DNA of 64,000 nucleotides from an uncultured Bacteroidales bacterium (GCA_900318445.1 ONKO01000010.1:62001-126000), one strand, 5' to 3'. Positions 17,311 to 26,332 are shown, counted from the first letter of the stretch. Numbers and translations are program-made. The notes: generated by a model not told the origin, from the sequence alone.

Positions 17311-18470
17311 TTTCTGCGAATTACTAACTGGGTAATGTCATCGCTCTGGGGAGCGCCGTCCACAAATTCTTTCACCTTTGCGGAGACAGCCTCGATCATC
17401 TGGCTGCTCTCTGCGCCGCGGACACTTTCCAGGGTATCCTTGAGACGGGATTCCCCGAACAGGCTGTGCTCCATGTTCTCGGCCTCGGTAACACCGTCGG
17501 TGTAGAGATACAGGGCGTCTCCGGGGTTCAGGAGCAGCGAACCGCTCTTGAAGGGCATGCCGGCCACGGCTCCCAGCACCAGGTTACTCTCCGTCTTGAG
17601 TTCCTCTGCCGTACCGTCGGGGTGGAGGACAAAGGGCGGATTGTGACCGCCGTTGGTGTAGTCTATCATGCCGGTCTGGAGGTCGTAGATACCGTAGAAG
17701 ACCGTCACGAACATGGATTCCACGCTTTCGCCGCAGAGGATGTCATTGACGGTGCTCACGCACTCGGCCGATGGAAGGTCCCGAAGACCCGTCGCCTTGA
17801 TGAGCGTACGGCTCACGGCCATGAAGATGGCAGCCGGGACGCCTTTTCCGCTTACGTCGGCAATGGTAAAACCAATGCGGTGGTCGTCAATAGGGAAAAA
17901 GTCGTAGAAGTCTCCGCCTACATCCTTGGCGGCCAGCATGCTGGCGCAGATGTCCACCTTGTCGGCATCGTCCATCTTGAGCCTGAACGTACGCGGCAGG
18001 ATGGCGTGCTGGATTTCGCGGGCCACGGAAAGGTCACTCTGGATATCCAGCAGCTGATTGTGCTCGGCCTGCGCACCCCGGATATACTCGATCTGCTCCA
18101 CAGCCTTGTCAATGGTGAGCTGGAGGTCGTCCAGGTCAATGGGTTTGGTGGCGAAGTCGAAGGCACCGTTGTTCATGGCGTGACGGATGTTCTCCATGTC
18201 TCCGTATGCGCTCACCATAATGCACTTGAGCGAAGGATTGCGCATCTCGTTGATTTTGGTCAGGAGCGTGAGGCCGTCCATCTCTGGCATGTTGATATCC
18301 GACAGGATAATGGCAATGTCCGGATGCTTCAGGAGAACCTGAAGGGCTTCCAGTCCATTGTGCGCGAAGAAGAACTCGTATTCGCCTTTTCTGATTTTTC
18401 TGCGGAAATACTGCGTTAACAGGACTTCGAGATCGGTTTCGTCGTCAACGCTGAGGATTTTTACTGCCAT
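17307..18470 (-). CDS. Response regulator with PP2C/SpoIIE phosphatase output
   Basis: 387 aa. Residues 1-130 are a receiver domain: acidic pocket DDE (9-11), phosphoacceptor Asp58 in ILSDINMPEMDG, and Lys in TKPID. A helical linker (about 130-165) joins it to a PP2C-type SpoIIE/RsbU phosphatase with metal-binding motifs GGDFYDFF, GFTIADVSGKG, YTNGGHNPPF and LYTDGVTEA. Such proteins dephosphorylate STAS-domain anti-anti-sigma factors; no STAS partner is encoded in the window. It is the first gene of the operon, preceded by a good promoter, and the kinase two genes on is a likely phosphodonor. Confidence 0.9.
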   Translation of the reverse strand: MAVKILSVDDETDLEVLLTQYFRRKIRKGEYEFFFAHNGLEALQVLLKHPDIAIILSDINMPEMDGLTLLTKINEMRNPSLKCIMVSAYGDMENIRHAMNNGAFDFATKPIDLDDLQLTIDKAVEQIEYIRGAQAEHNQLLDIQSDLSVAREIQHAILPRTFRLKMDDADKVDICASMLAAKDVGGDFYDFFPIDDHRIGFTIADVSGKGVPAAIFMAVSRTLIKATGLRDLPSAECVSTVNDILCGESVESMFVTVFYGIYDLQTGMIDYTNGGHNPPFVLHPDGTAEELKTESNLVLGAVAGMPFKSGSLLLNPGDALYLYTDGVTEAENMEHSLFGESRLKDTLESVRGAESSQMIEAVSAKVKEFVDGAPQSDDITQLVIRRK

Positions 18471-18505
18471 TGTATCTTTTTAAATAATTATCGAATAATA
18501 ACTTC

Positions 18506-18536
18506 CAAAAATACAAAATTAATCAGTTTTGACAAA
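18506..18536 (-). promoter_or_regulatory. Promoter of the six-gene signalling-NRPS operon
   Basis: On the minus strand TTTG (18533-18536), a 19-base spacer and TATTTTTG (18506-18513) match the Bacteroidota consensus. The first gene starts at 18470. The -33 box touches the A-run of the tRNA-Ser terminator. Confidence 0.65.
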
Positions 18537-18585
18537 AAAAACGAGGAAAGGCATTGCAGTTTTTTGCTGCAATGCCTTTCCTCGT
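18534..18585 (-). terminator. Intrinsic terminator after tRNA-Ser
   Basis: Perfect 19-bp stem (18541-18559 with 18567-18585), a 7-base loop, and a run of seven T on the minus strand (18534-18540). It separates the ileS-lspA-tRNA-Ser run from the signalling operon. Confidence 0.92.
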
Positions 18586-18592
18586 CTTTCTG

Positions 18593-18677
18593 CGGAGGCG
18601 GAGGGATTCGAACCCCCGGTACGTCGCCGTACAACAGTTTTCAAGACTGCCGCCATCGACCACTCGGCCACACCTCC
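18593..18677 (-). tRNA. tRNA-Ser (TGA)
   Basis: 85-nt class II tRNA. Acceptor GGAGGTG pairs with CGCCTCC; anticodon loop CTTGAAA gives TGA; the long variable arm is TGTTGTACGGCGACGTACC-like; T loop TTCGAAT; discriminator G. No encoded CCA. Confidence 0.95.
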
Positions 18678-18687
18678 AAAAGGACTG

Positions 18688-18695
18688 CAAAGATA
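18688..18695 (-). promoter_or_regulatory. -7 element of tRNA-Ser
   Basis: Minus-strand TATCTTTG ending 10 bases upstream of the tRNA 5' end. Confidence 0.6.
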
Positions 18696-18705
18696 ATAAA
18701 AAAAA

Positions 18706-19299
18706 TTATTCCTTCGAGAAGAACTTCCAGTGAAAGAGAATCAGATAGATGGCTCCACAGGTGACGCAGCTGTCGGCAAAGTTGAAAACCGGCTCAAAGA
18801 AGATGTGTCCTCCCAGCCACGGGACCCAGTCGGGCCAGGTCCAGAGCGGGAAATAGAACATGTCCACCACCTTGCCCTGCATGAAGGGAGCGTAGGAGCC
18901 CAGCGAAGCCACCACCGAAGGGGTGGATTCACTGAAAACGAGGCCATAGCACAGGCAGTCCACAATATTGCCAAAGGCACCTGCCGTAATGAGCGTAAGG
19001 CCCACCAGAACACCCGTAGGAACAGTCTCTGGGCGTTTTATCAGTTTGGAAATCCACCAGCACAGCGCCGCAAAGAGCACCAGGCGGAAAGCGGTAAGGA
19101 TGTACTTCCCTACCACGCCGCCGAAGGCCATGCCAAACGCCATGCCCTTGTTTTCCACAAAGAGCAGCTGGAACCAGTTGCCCAGGACGGGGATGCTCTC
19201 CCCCAGTGTCATGTTTGTCTTGACCAGGACTTTGATGACCTGGTCAATGACAACCAAAAGTATTCCTAAAATAAGAAGAAACCGGCCTCGGTTTTTCAT
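18706..19299 (-). CDS. lspA: Lipoprotein signal peptidase
   Basis: Signal peptidase II, an inner-membrane aspartyl protease that removes signal peptides from prolipoproteins, 197 aa. Four membrane helices are visible. The two catalytic aspartates lie in GAFGNIVDCL and FNFADS. Bacteroidota enzymes carry an insert between these motifs, as here (LCYGLVFSESTPSV and following). It sits 6 bases after the TraR/DksA-like gene in the ileS operon, a common arrangement in this phylum. Confidence 0.95.
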   Translation of the reverse strand: MKNRGRFLLILGILLVVIDQVIKVLVKTNMTLGESIPVLGNWFQLLFVENKGMAFGMAFGGVVGKYILTAFRLVLFAALCWWISKLIKRPETVPTGVLVGLTLITAGAFGNIVDCLCYGLVFSESTPSVVASLGSYAPFMQGKVVDMFYFPLWTWPDWVPWLGGHIFFEPVFNFADSCVTCGAIYLILFHWKFFSKE

Positions 19300-19305
19300 G
19301 GGAGA

Positions 19306-19707
19306 CTACTTCTTGCCGGTTTTCTCCAGGATAGCCTTGCCTTCCACGGTAGTGGTTGCATGCGGAACCAGACGGAGACGCTCCTTGGGGATGAGCTTTC
19401 CGGTTACGCGGCAAATACCGTAACTCTTGTTCTCAATACGTACCAGGGCAGCTTCCAGGTTCTGGATAAACTTGAACTGACGCTGAGCCAGGGCTCCGGC
19501 CTCTTCCTTGGAAAGTTGGAATGCGCCGTCGTCCTCCACCGTCTTGAAGGTGGGAGCAGTGTCCAGGATATCGTTTCCTCCGGCATGAGTCATAGCCTCA
19601 CGCAGGGTATTGTACTCGGCACGGGCCTTATCCAACATCTCGTTGATAATGACACGGAACTCTTCCAGTTCCTCGTCAGAATAGCGGGTTTTGTTGTTCT
19701 CTTCCAT
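19306..19707 (-). CDS. TraR/DksA family protein without zinc-finger cysteines
   Basis: 133 aa, with an N-terminal coiled coil (about 8-85) and a C-terminal segment aligned with the DksA zinc finger: YGICRVTGKLIPKERLRLVPHATTTVE. Only one of the four zinc cysteines remains (in GICR), so the fold is probably metal-free, as in some other Bacteroidota homologues. DksA-type proteins bind the RNA polymerase secondary channel and modulate initiation. It lies between ileS (4-base gap) and lspA (6-base gap), where this family is often found in the phylum. Confidence 0.88.
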   Translation of the reverse strand: MEENNKTRYSDEELEEFRVIINEMLDKARAEYNTLREAMTHAGGNDILDTAPTFKTVEDDGAFQLSKEEAGALAQRQFKFIQNLEAALVRIENKSYGICRVTGKLIPKERLRLVPHATTTVEGKAILEKTGKK

Positions 19708-19711
19708 ATCG

Positions 19712-22700
19712 CTATCGTTTTACTGTTATCTTAATGTTTCCCTCTGTCCATTCCACCTCGGCGGCATCGGCGGGCGCTTCACCCGCAGGTTGGAGGCCGA
19801 TGGAAAGGGACAGGGTCTGGGCCTTCACATAATCCCCGAAGGCCGATAGGGCGTCGGCAAGGGCAGCGTCGTCGGAGTAGACCACCGTGTGGATACGGTC
19901 GGTCACTTCGAAGCCGGAACTCTTGCGAAGATTCTGAATACGGTTGACGAGCTCGCGGGCGAGACCTTCGCGGCGAAGCTCGGGAGTAACTTCAATGTCA
20001 AGTGCCACGGTGAGGGAGCCCTCGGAGGCTACCTGCCAGCCGGGAACGTCCTCGGAGGCGATGGAATAATCTCCGGGATTGAGCACTACGTCTCCTCCGG
20101 GCAGGGCCAGCGTATAAGCCTCGCCGGCGGCCTCGGACTTCTGGATGGCGGCAATCACGGGCTGCTCCAGCGCGCCGAATGCGGCTGCGATTTCCTTCAT
20201 GCGGGCGCCATAGGTCTTGCCCAGCACCTTGAAGTTGGGCTTGATCTTGAGGCTCATGATGCCGGTGGTGTCGGCAATAAATTCCATTTCCTTCACGTTG
20301 ACCTCAGCCAGCACAATGGCTTTCACGGCCTCCAGCTGGGCACGCACTTTCTCGGAGATAACCGGGATGATTACCTTCTGAAGCGGCTGACGCACGGGAA
20401 TGTTCACTTTCTTTCTGAGGGCCAGCATCATGGACGTTGCCTGCTGGGCCAGGGCCATGCGCTCCTCGAGGGCGGCGTCGATGACGGTTTCATCGAACTC
20501 CGGCATGAGGGTGAAGTGCACGGATTCCTCTTCCCCGCCAAGGTCCTTGTACAGCTGATCCATGTAGAAGGGTGCGATGGGTGCGGCCAGGATGGACACC
20601 GCCTTAAGAACCTCGTACAGCGTGCCGTAGGCGGCATTCTTGTCTTCGGTCATTTCGCCGGCCCAGTAGCGGGCACGGTTCAGGCGCACGTACCAGTTGG
20701 AAACGTCGTCGCAGACGAAGGATTCCAGGATACGGCCGGCGCTCTTGACGTCGTAGTCCTCATAAGCAGCCTTCACGTCACGGATGACGGTATTGAGACG
20801 GGAGATGATCCAGCGGTCCAGCTCGGTGACGGGCTGCACGGCCACGGGCTCCCAGCCGTCGATGTTGGCGTAACGCGCAAAGAACGCGTAGGTATTGTAC
20901 AGCGTGCCGAAGAACTTGCGGCGAACTTCGTCCACGCCTTTTTCGTCAAATTTGAGGTTATCCCAAGGCTCGGCGTTGGTGAGCATGTACCAGCGAAGAG
21001 CATCTGCGCCATAGGTGTCAAGGGCCCAGAACGGGTCTACGGCGTTTCCGAGGCGCTTGCTCATCTTGTTGCCGTTCTTGTCCAGCACCAGACCGTTGGA
21101 GATTACGCGCTTGAAGGCGGGCGTTCCGGAGATCATGGTGTGGATAGCGTGCAGGGTATAGAACCAGCCGCGGGTCTGGTCCACGCCCTCGGCGATGAAG
21201 TCGGCGGTGGCGCCGAAGCCGGGGGTGTTGAGCCCGCGAAGGCCTTCCTGGGCGTAGGGCATGGCACCGGAGTCGAACCAGACATCGATGAGGTCTGTCT
21301 CGCGGATCATCTTCTTTCCGGAGGCGGACACCAGGAAGATGCTGTCCACGTAGGGCCGGTGAAGGTCTATCTTGTTATAGTTGTCCAGGGACATGTCTTC
21401 GGGGTTGAAGCCCTTGTCCTTGAACGGGTTGGAAGGCATGAAGCCGGCGGCGACCGCCTTCTCGATTTCCTCGTAGAGTTCCTTGACGGAGCCGATGCAG
21501 ATTTCCTCCTTGCCGTCCTCGGTGCGCCAGATGGGCAGCGGAGTGCCCCAGTAGCGGGAACGGGAAAGGTTCCAGTCCTGGATGTTTTCCAGCCACTGGC
21601 CAAAGCGGCCGGTACCGGTGGAGGCAGGCTTCCAGGTGATGGTCTTGTTGAGGGCCACCATCTCATCCTTTACGGCCGATGCCTTGATGAACCAGCTGTC
21701 CAGGGGATAATACAGCACGGGAAGGTCTGTGCGCCAGCTGTGGGGGTAGCTGTGCACGTGCTTCTGCACCTTGAAGGCGCGGCCATCGGCCTTCATCATT
21801 ACGCAGAGGTCAATGTCCAGCGTGCCTTCTTCGTCCTCTTTCTCGAAGTATTTCTTATAACCGGCCTTGACGTATCGGCCGGAATATTCCTTATAGGAAG
21901 GGTCCACGGAGGCGGCATAGGCGGGATCCATGTCCTCGAGGCGCATGAACCGGCCCTGGCGGTCTACCTGGGCCTGCGGGTTGCCGTCCTTGTCGAGGGG
22001 CATGATGGCGCCGATGCCTGCGGCAGCGGCCACACGCTTATCATCGGCACCGAAAGTGGGGGCGATGTGCACGATACCGGTACCGTCGCTGGTGGTGACG
22101 TAGTCTCCGGAGATGACGCGGAAGGCGTCCCCGTCCGGCTTGAACCAGGAAATGAGCTGGTGATAGCGGATGCCCACAAGGTCCTTTCCCTTCCAGCTGC
22201 CTTCCAGCACCGTGAAGGGGATCTTGCTGCCGAACCAGGCGCTTACCAGGTCTTTTGCCAGCACGTAGATGGCATCGGCCCCGGTATAGGGGTTCTGGGA
22301 CTTGACGCGTACGTATTCGATTTCGGGGCCCACGCACAGCGCCGTGTTGGACGGAAGGGTCCAGGGCGTGGTGGTCCAGGCCAGGAAATAGACGGGAAGG
22401 GTTTCCGTGCCGTAGAGGGGCTGGGAAGCGCCGTCCTTGATGACTTCAAACTGGACGGTGGCGGTGGTGTCGCTCACGTCCTTGTAGCAGCCGGGCTGGT
22501 TGAGCTCGTGGGAGCTGAGGCCGGTGCCGTCGGTGGGAGAATAGGGCTGGATGGTGTAGCCCTTATAGAGGAGACCCTTGTCGTAGATTTTCTTGAGGAG
22601 ATACCACAGGGTTTCGATGTAGCGGTTGTCGTAGGTGATGTAGGGGTCGTTCATGTCTACCCAGTAACCTACGCGCTCGGTCATGTTCACCCATTCGGCG

Positions 22701-23083
22701 GTATATTTCATCACCTCCTTCCGGCAGGTGGCATTGTACTCGTCCACGCTCACCTTGGTGCCGATATCGGCCTTGGTGATGCCCAGTTTCTTCTCCACGC
22801 CCAGTTCCACGGGGAGTCCGTGGGTGTCCCAGCCGGCGCGGCGGGCCACCTTGAAGCCGGTCTGCGTCTTGTAGCGGCAGATGGCATCCTTGATGGAACG
22901 GGCCATCACATGGTGGATGCCCGGCATGCCGTTGGCGCTGGGCGGTCCTTCGAAGAAAATGAATGCAGGGGCGCCCTCCCTCAGTTCGAGAGATTTCTCG
23001 AACGCATGGCCACGCTTCCATCTGTCGAGGACCTCGCTGCCCGTCCGGGTAAGGTCCAGCCCCTTGTATTCTTTAAAACTCAT
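19712..23083 (-). CDS. ileS: Isoleucyl-tRNA synthetase
   Basis: Charges tRNA-Ile, 1123 aa. Class I signatures: the HIGH region is FEGPPSANGMPGIHHVMAR near the N-terminus, the KMSKS loop is NGNKMSKRLGN, and the editing (CP1) domain lies between with AWTTTPWTLPSNTAL. The C-terminal anticodon-binding region includes NWYVRLNRARYW. The form resembles the longer type found in eukaryotes and many Bacteroidota. It leads the ileS-traR-lspA operon, with a -7 element 39 bases upstream. Confidence 0.98.
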   Translation of the reverse strand: MSFKEYKGLDLTRTGSEVLDRWKRGHAFEKSLELREGAPAFIFFEGPPSANGMPGIHHVMARSIKDAICRYKTQTGFKVARRAGWDTHGLPVELGVEKKLGITKADIGTKVSVDEYNATCRKEVMKYTAEWVNMTERVGYWVDMNDPYITYDNRYIETLWYLLKKIYDKGLLYKGYTIQPYSPTDGTGLSSHELNQPGCYKDVSDTTATVQFEVIKDGASQPLYGTETLPVYFLAWTTTPWTLPSNTALCVGPEIEYVRVKSQNPYTGADAIYVLAKDLVSAWFGSKIPFTVLEGSWKGKDLVGIRYHQLISWFKPDGDAFRVISGDYVTTSDGTGIVHIAPTFGADDKRVAAAAGIGAIMPLDKDGNPQAQVDRQGRFMRLEDMDPAYAASVDPSYKEYSGRYVKAGYKKYFEKEDEEGTLDIDLCVMMKADGRAFKVQKHVHSYPHSWRTDLPVLYYPLDSWFIKASAVKDEMVALNKTITWKPASTGTGRFGQWLENIQDWNLSRSRYWGTPLPIWRTEDGKEEICIGSVKELYEEIEKAVAAGFMPSNPFKDKGFNPEDMSLDNYNKIDLHRPYVDSIFLVSASGKKMIRETDLIDVWFDSGAMPYAQEGLRGLNTPGFGATADFIAEGVDQTRGWFYTLHAIHTMISGTPAFKRVISNGLVLDKNGNKMSKRLGNAVDPFWALDTYGADALRWYMLTNAEPWDNLKFDEKGVDEVRRKFFGTLYNTYAFFARYANIDGWEPVAVQPVTELDRWIISRLNTVIRDVKAAYEDYDVKSAGRILESFVCDDVSNWYVRLNRARYWAGEMTEDKNAAYGTLYEVLKAVSILAAPIAPFYMDQLYKDLGGEEESVHFTLMPEFDETVIDAALEERMALAQQATSMMLALRKKVNIPVRQPLQKVIIPVISEKVRAQLEAVKAIVLAEVNVKEMEFIADTTGIMSLKIKPNFKVLGKTYGARMKEIAAAFGALEQPVIAAIQKSEAAGEAYTLALPGGDVVLNPGDYSIASEDVPGWQVASEGSLTVALDIEVTPELRREGLARELVNRIQNLRKSSGFEVTDRIHTVVYSDDAALADALSAFGDYVKAQTLSLSIGLQPAGEAPADAAEVEWTEGNIKITVKR

Positions 23084-23121
23084 ATATTTTTCTTAATTTT
23101 GTATCACGATATAAAGGATTG

Positions 23122-23129
23122 CAAAGATA
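23122..23129 (-). promoter_or_regulatory. -7 element of ileS operon
   Basis: Minus-strand TATCTTTG, with a weak -33-like TTG at 23150-23152 (20-base spacer). It lies 39 bases before the ileS start in the divergent gap with cvpA. Confidence 0.55.
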
Positions 23130-23153
23130 CATATTTTAACTGACATTGACAAC

Positions 23154-23651
23154 ATGAACCTCCTGGATATCATCCTCCTCATCCTCCTCATCCCGGGCAC
23201 CATACGCGGCATCACCAAAGGGTTTCTGGAGCAGGCCGTTTCCCTCGTGGGCGTAATCCTGGCCGTGTATCTGGCCTATCACTTCTCGGAGCCCGTCTGC
23301 GTCTGGCTGGACCAGTACATCAATGTATCGGAAACGGTGCTGCATGTCATCGGCTTCGCCGTCATGCTCCTCGGGGTGCTCATGGCCGTGATGATTGTCG
23401 CAAAGCTCTTCACGCGCGTTGCCGACATGGCTTCCCTGGGGTGGTTCAACCGCGTCCTGGGGTTCATTTTCTCCCTGGCCATCTCGGCCGTTGTCATCAG
23501 CGTCCTCATCATCCTGTTCGACACGGTGAACACCAAGTTCGAACTCGTGAAGACGCCCGTACTGAACGATTCTGTTCTGTACGGGCATCTGAAAGATCTG
23601 GGATACTGGATTTTCCCTTATTTGAAGGAGCTGCTTACGCTGGGGCAGTAA
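23154..23651 (+). CDS. CvpA family membrane protein
   Basis: 165 aa with four hydrophobic segments. The opening NLLDIILLILLIPGTIRGITKGFLEQAVSLVGV is the diagnostic CvpA N-terminus. Members are linked to colicin V production and envelope stress in other bacteria; the molecular role is unknown. It is divergent from ileS and converges on tsaB with 4 bases between the stops. Confidence 0.85.
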   Translation: MNLLDIILLILLIPGTIRGITKGFLEQAVSLVGVILAVYLAYHFSEPVCVWLDQYINVSETVLHVIGFAVMLLGVLMAVMIVAKLFTRVADMASLGWFNRVLGFIFSLAISAVVISVLIILFDTVNTKFELVKTPVLNDSVLYGHLKDLGYWIFPYLKELLTLGQ

Positions 23652-23655
23652 ACGG

Positions 23656-24336
23656 CTACCAGAGATTCTTCTTGGAAACCGTGGCCACGAAGTCCTTCAG
23701 GTAAAAGGGCTCAAAGTAGGCTACATCCTCGAATTGCCCCGCGTCGAAGGCGCGCTGGGCCAGGGCGGCCATGTTCCTCACCAGTGGGGCGGCCTCGCGG
23801 AAGTGCGCGTTTTCGTGCCGGATGACAGCCTCGCACTTGAGGGCGCCGTCTCCCACGAAGAGGACGGGTCCCGCGGAGAGTTCATCGGCAAAGGAATTTT
23901 CCTCCACCACCAGCGCCCGGATGGGCGCGATTTTTTCGCAGGCCGATGAGTAGACGGCCGTGTATACTTCCATCCTTCGCGCATCGATCATCGGCACGAT
24001 ATACCGGAAGGACTCTTTGTCCTCCACGCCGGCGGCGAGGATGTCCAGCGTGCCTACGGAAAGGAGCGGAAGGTGCGCGCCGAAGGCCAGGCCCTTGGCG
24101 GTGGAAACGCCTACGCGGAGGCCCGTGTAGGAGCCGGGGCCGGAGCCCACGCAGACGGCGTCGCAGTCTTTTACGCCGATGCCCTGCGCATCCAGAACCT
24201 CCTTCACCAGCGGTGCGGTCCGGGAGGCCTGCTGACGGGCCTCGGTGAGGATGCGTTCTTCAACGACAATCCCGTCCACGGACAAACCCACGGACAGGAC
24301 TGCGGTAGAAGTATCGATCAGAAGGATGCGTGCCAT
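23656..24336 (-). CDS. tsaB: tRNA t6A37 biosynthesis protein TsaB
   Basis: 226 aa ASKHA-fold partner of TsaD in making threonylcarbamoyladenosine at tRNA position 37. Signatures: ILLIDTSTAVLSVGL at the N-terminus and VGSGPGSYTGLRVGVSTAKGL. Its start shares one base with the stop codon of the lipoprotein gene upstream, indicating translational coupling. Confidence 0.95.
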   Translation of the reverse strand: MARILLIDTSTAVLSVGLSVDGIVVEERILTEARQQASRTAPLVKEVLDAQGIGVKDCDAVCVGSGPGSYTGLRVGVSTAKGLAFGAHLPLLSVGTLDILAAGVEDKESFRYIVPMIDARRMEVYTAVYSSACEKIAPIRALVVEENSFADELSAGPVLFVGDGALKCEAVIRHENAHFREAAPLVRNMAALAQRAFDAGQFEDVAYFEPFYLKDFVATVSKKNLW

Positions 24337-25445
24337 TACAGTTTCCTGCGAAGATAGCTGCGGATATCCTGTGCGTTACGCACTTTGGCATCCGTATCCA
24401 CGGCGCCATCCACGATGAACCACACCATGGGAAGGCTGCCGATACCGTAGGAACCCACATACGGAGACAGGGCGCCGCGGGTGTCACAGACATTTACCCA
24501 GGGCAGTTTCTGGTTGCGCACGGCGCTGGCCCAGACGGCTTTGTCGTCGTCCAGGGATACGGCGTAGATTTCGAAGCCCTTGCCGTGGAAATCCTCGTAG
24601 AGGGGCTTGAGAGCATCCAGGTTGAACATTTTCTGCTCGGCGGTGGAGGCCCAGAAGTAGACCATGGTCACTTTGCCCAGGGACTCGCTCAGTTTTACGG
24701 CTTTACCGTCCATGGAAGGCAGGCTGATGTCGATATAGCCCACTTCCTGGGCGCTGTCAACCCGGTTCTGGAGCTCGATGAGGGAGATTCTGCGGGCAGC
24801 TTCCCGCTCCAGGGCCTTCACGTAACGGGACTCGGGATAGTCCATCCTGAGGGAATCGGCCACATTGCGCATGATGAGGCCGTCGGTGTTCTGGCCGAAG
24901 ACGGGCAGCGACGGATTCACCTGCTGGAACAGGACGGGCACTACCGTGAGGGAGTGGGCGTTGTTCACCACGTATTTGAGCCGGTTGCGATAGTAGTCGA
25001 TGTAGCAGCGGGAAAGGGCCTGGTCGGGATTGTACTCACGGTCCAGGATGCCCTGCATCTGGCGGATGAAGGCGTTATAGTCCTTCTCTACCTGCTGGAG
25101 TTTGAGGGATTCCTCGGAGCCTTCCACGGTGTAGACGCCCAGAGTATCGGTCTCCACTTTCACATTGTCTCCCTTTTTCAGGAGCAGGGAGGCTATCTGG
25201 CGGTCCTTGTAGAAGAGGTAGATGAATTCCGGCTTGCCCTGGGCAATATCCAGGCTGTACTGGAAGGAGCCTTTGGCGTCGGTCTTCACCGAGTCCAGCA
25301 CCTGGAAGCGGTTTACGTCCAGAAGCTTGACGACCACCTGCCTGTCTGCGCCCTCGTGAAGGGTTCCGCTGATGCGGGTGTTCTTGCCGCAAGCGGCGGC
25401 CAGCAGCACCAGAGCGGCTGCGGCAATGAGTTTAGAGCTTTTCAT
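24336..25445 (-). CDS. Thioredoxin-fold lipoprotein lacking CxxC
   Basis: 369 aa from the ATG at 25445, which places a lipoprotein signal (ALVLLAAACGK, Cys19) at the N-terminus. An N-terminal DUF4369-like domain (about 25-110: ISGTLHEGADRQVVVKLLD) and a helical middle lead to a TlpA-like thioredoxin fold (about 235-369). At the active-site position it reads MVYFWASTAEQKMF, so both redox cysteines are absent; the cis-Pro loop is SLPMVW. A redox role is therefore unlikely for this domain. The first codons overlap the HIT gene by 14 bases. Confidence 0.82.
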   Translation of the reverse strand: MKSSKLIAAAALVLLAAACGKNTRISGTLHEGADRQVVVKLLDVNRFQVLDSVKTDAKGSFQYSLDIAQGKPEFIYLFYKDRQIASLLLKKGDNVKVETDTLGVYTVEGSEESLKLQQVEKDYNAFIRQMQGILDREYNPDQALSRCYIDYYRNRLKYVVNNAHSLTVVPVLFQQVNPSLPVFGQNTDGLIMRNVADSLRMDYPESRYVKALEREAARRISLIELQNRVDSAQEVGYIDISLPSMDGKAVKLSESLGKVTMVYFWASTAEQKMFNLDALKPLYEDFHGKGFEIYAVSLDDDKAVWASAVRNQKLPWVNVCDTRGALSPYVGSYGIGSLPMVWFIVDGAVDTDAKVRNAQDIRSYLRRKL

Positions 25446-25836
25446 ACTCTGCAAAAATATTGGCTGCAATTGTTTTCATCTCATCGGCCTCCAGCTGGAG
25501 CTTGGCCTTGCGGAAGTCCAGGTCTCCCTCGGTCTGGAGGGGAACCAGGTGAATGTGCGTGTGGGGTACTTCCATGCCCAGGACGGCCACGCCCACCCGC
25601 TGGCAGGGCACGGCAGCCTTGAGGGCTACGGCCACCTTGCGGGCAAAAGCCCACAGGCCTTCGTAGGTTTTCTCATCCAGGTGGAAGATGTAGTCGTCCT
25701 CCACGTGCTTAGGGATGACGAGGGTGTGGCCCTTCGCAAGCGGAGAGATATCCAGGAAGGCGTAGTAGTCTTCGCTTTCCGCGCACTTGTAGGAAGGGAT
25801 TTCGCCGGCGGCGATCTTGGTGAAAATGGTAGCCAT
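25432..25836 (-). CDS. HIT family hydrolase
   Basis: 134 aa histidine-triad nucleotide-binding protein. IFTKIAAGEIPSYKCAE is the typical N-terminus and HTHIHLVPL the catalytic HxHxH triad. Members hydrolyse nucleoside phosphoramidates or dinucleotides. It lies 2 bases after greA, a frequent pairing in this phylum. Confidence 0.95.
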   Translation of the reverse strand: MATIFTKIAAGEIPSYKCAESEDYYAFLDISPLAKGHTLVIPKHVEDDYIFHLDEKTYEGLWAFARKVAVALKAAVPCQRVGVAVLGMEVPHTHIHLVPLQTEGDLDFRKAKLQLEADEMKTIAANIFAEYEKL

Positions 25837-25838
25837 CT

Positions 25839-26306
25839 TTACAGGGAAATTTCTACGATTTCAAACTTCATGACACCGCTGGGGACCTTGGCTTCCACGG
25901 TTTCTCCCTTGCTGTGGCCGATGAGGGCCTTGGCAATGGGGGTGGTGGCAGCCAGGAGGCCCTTGGAGAAGTCGGCCTCGGTTTCGGGTACAATCTGGAA
26001 GTTCATCACCATCTTGTTGGTGAGGTTTTTCACTTTCACTTTGGAAAGGAGCTGGACGGTGTCGGTGGAGAGCTTGCTCTCGTCAATGACACGGGCGTTG
26101 GCCACTTTCTCCTTGAGACGGGCTATCTTCACCTCCAAAAGGCCCTGTGCGTCACGGGCTGCATCATACTCTGCGTTCTCGGAGAGGTCTCCCTTTTCGC
26201 GGGCCTCTGCGATGGCGGCAGAAATCACCGGCCGCTGGGCCAGTGCATCGGCGAGTTCCTGCTTCAGTTTATCCAGGCCCGCCTGGGTCATCATTTCGAT
26301 TGCCAT
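25839..26306 (-). CDS. greA: Transcription elongation factor GreA
   Basis: 155 aa. The N-terminal coiled coil carries the tip acidic residues in EKGDLSENAEYDAARD, which enter the RNA polymerase secondary channel and stimulate cleavage of backtracked RNA; the C-terminal FKBP-like domain includes LLAATTPIAKALIGHSKGE. First gene of the greA-HIT-lipoprotein-tsaB run. A terminator-like hairpin lies between its -7 element and the start codon, described separately. Confidence 0.96.
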   Translation of the reverse strand: MAIEMMTQAGLDKLKQELADALAQRPVISAAIAEAREKGDLSENAEYDAARDAQGLLEVKIARLKEKVANARVIDESKLSTDTVQLLSKVKVKNLTNKMVMNFQIVPETEADFSKGLLAATTPIAKALIGHSKGETVEAKVPSGVMKFEIVEISL

Positions 26307-26332
26307 ACTATAAGTTTAGTTTTTCGTTTGTC

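Noticed and set aside
19889-23143. 1084-codon open frame antisense to ileS
   Set aside because: Shadow of the GC-rich ileS coding sequence; low-complexity Gly/His/Val translation with no recognisable domain.
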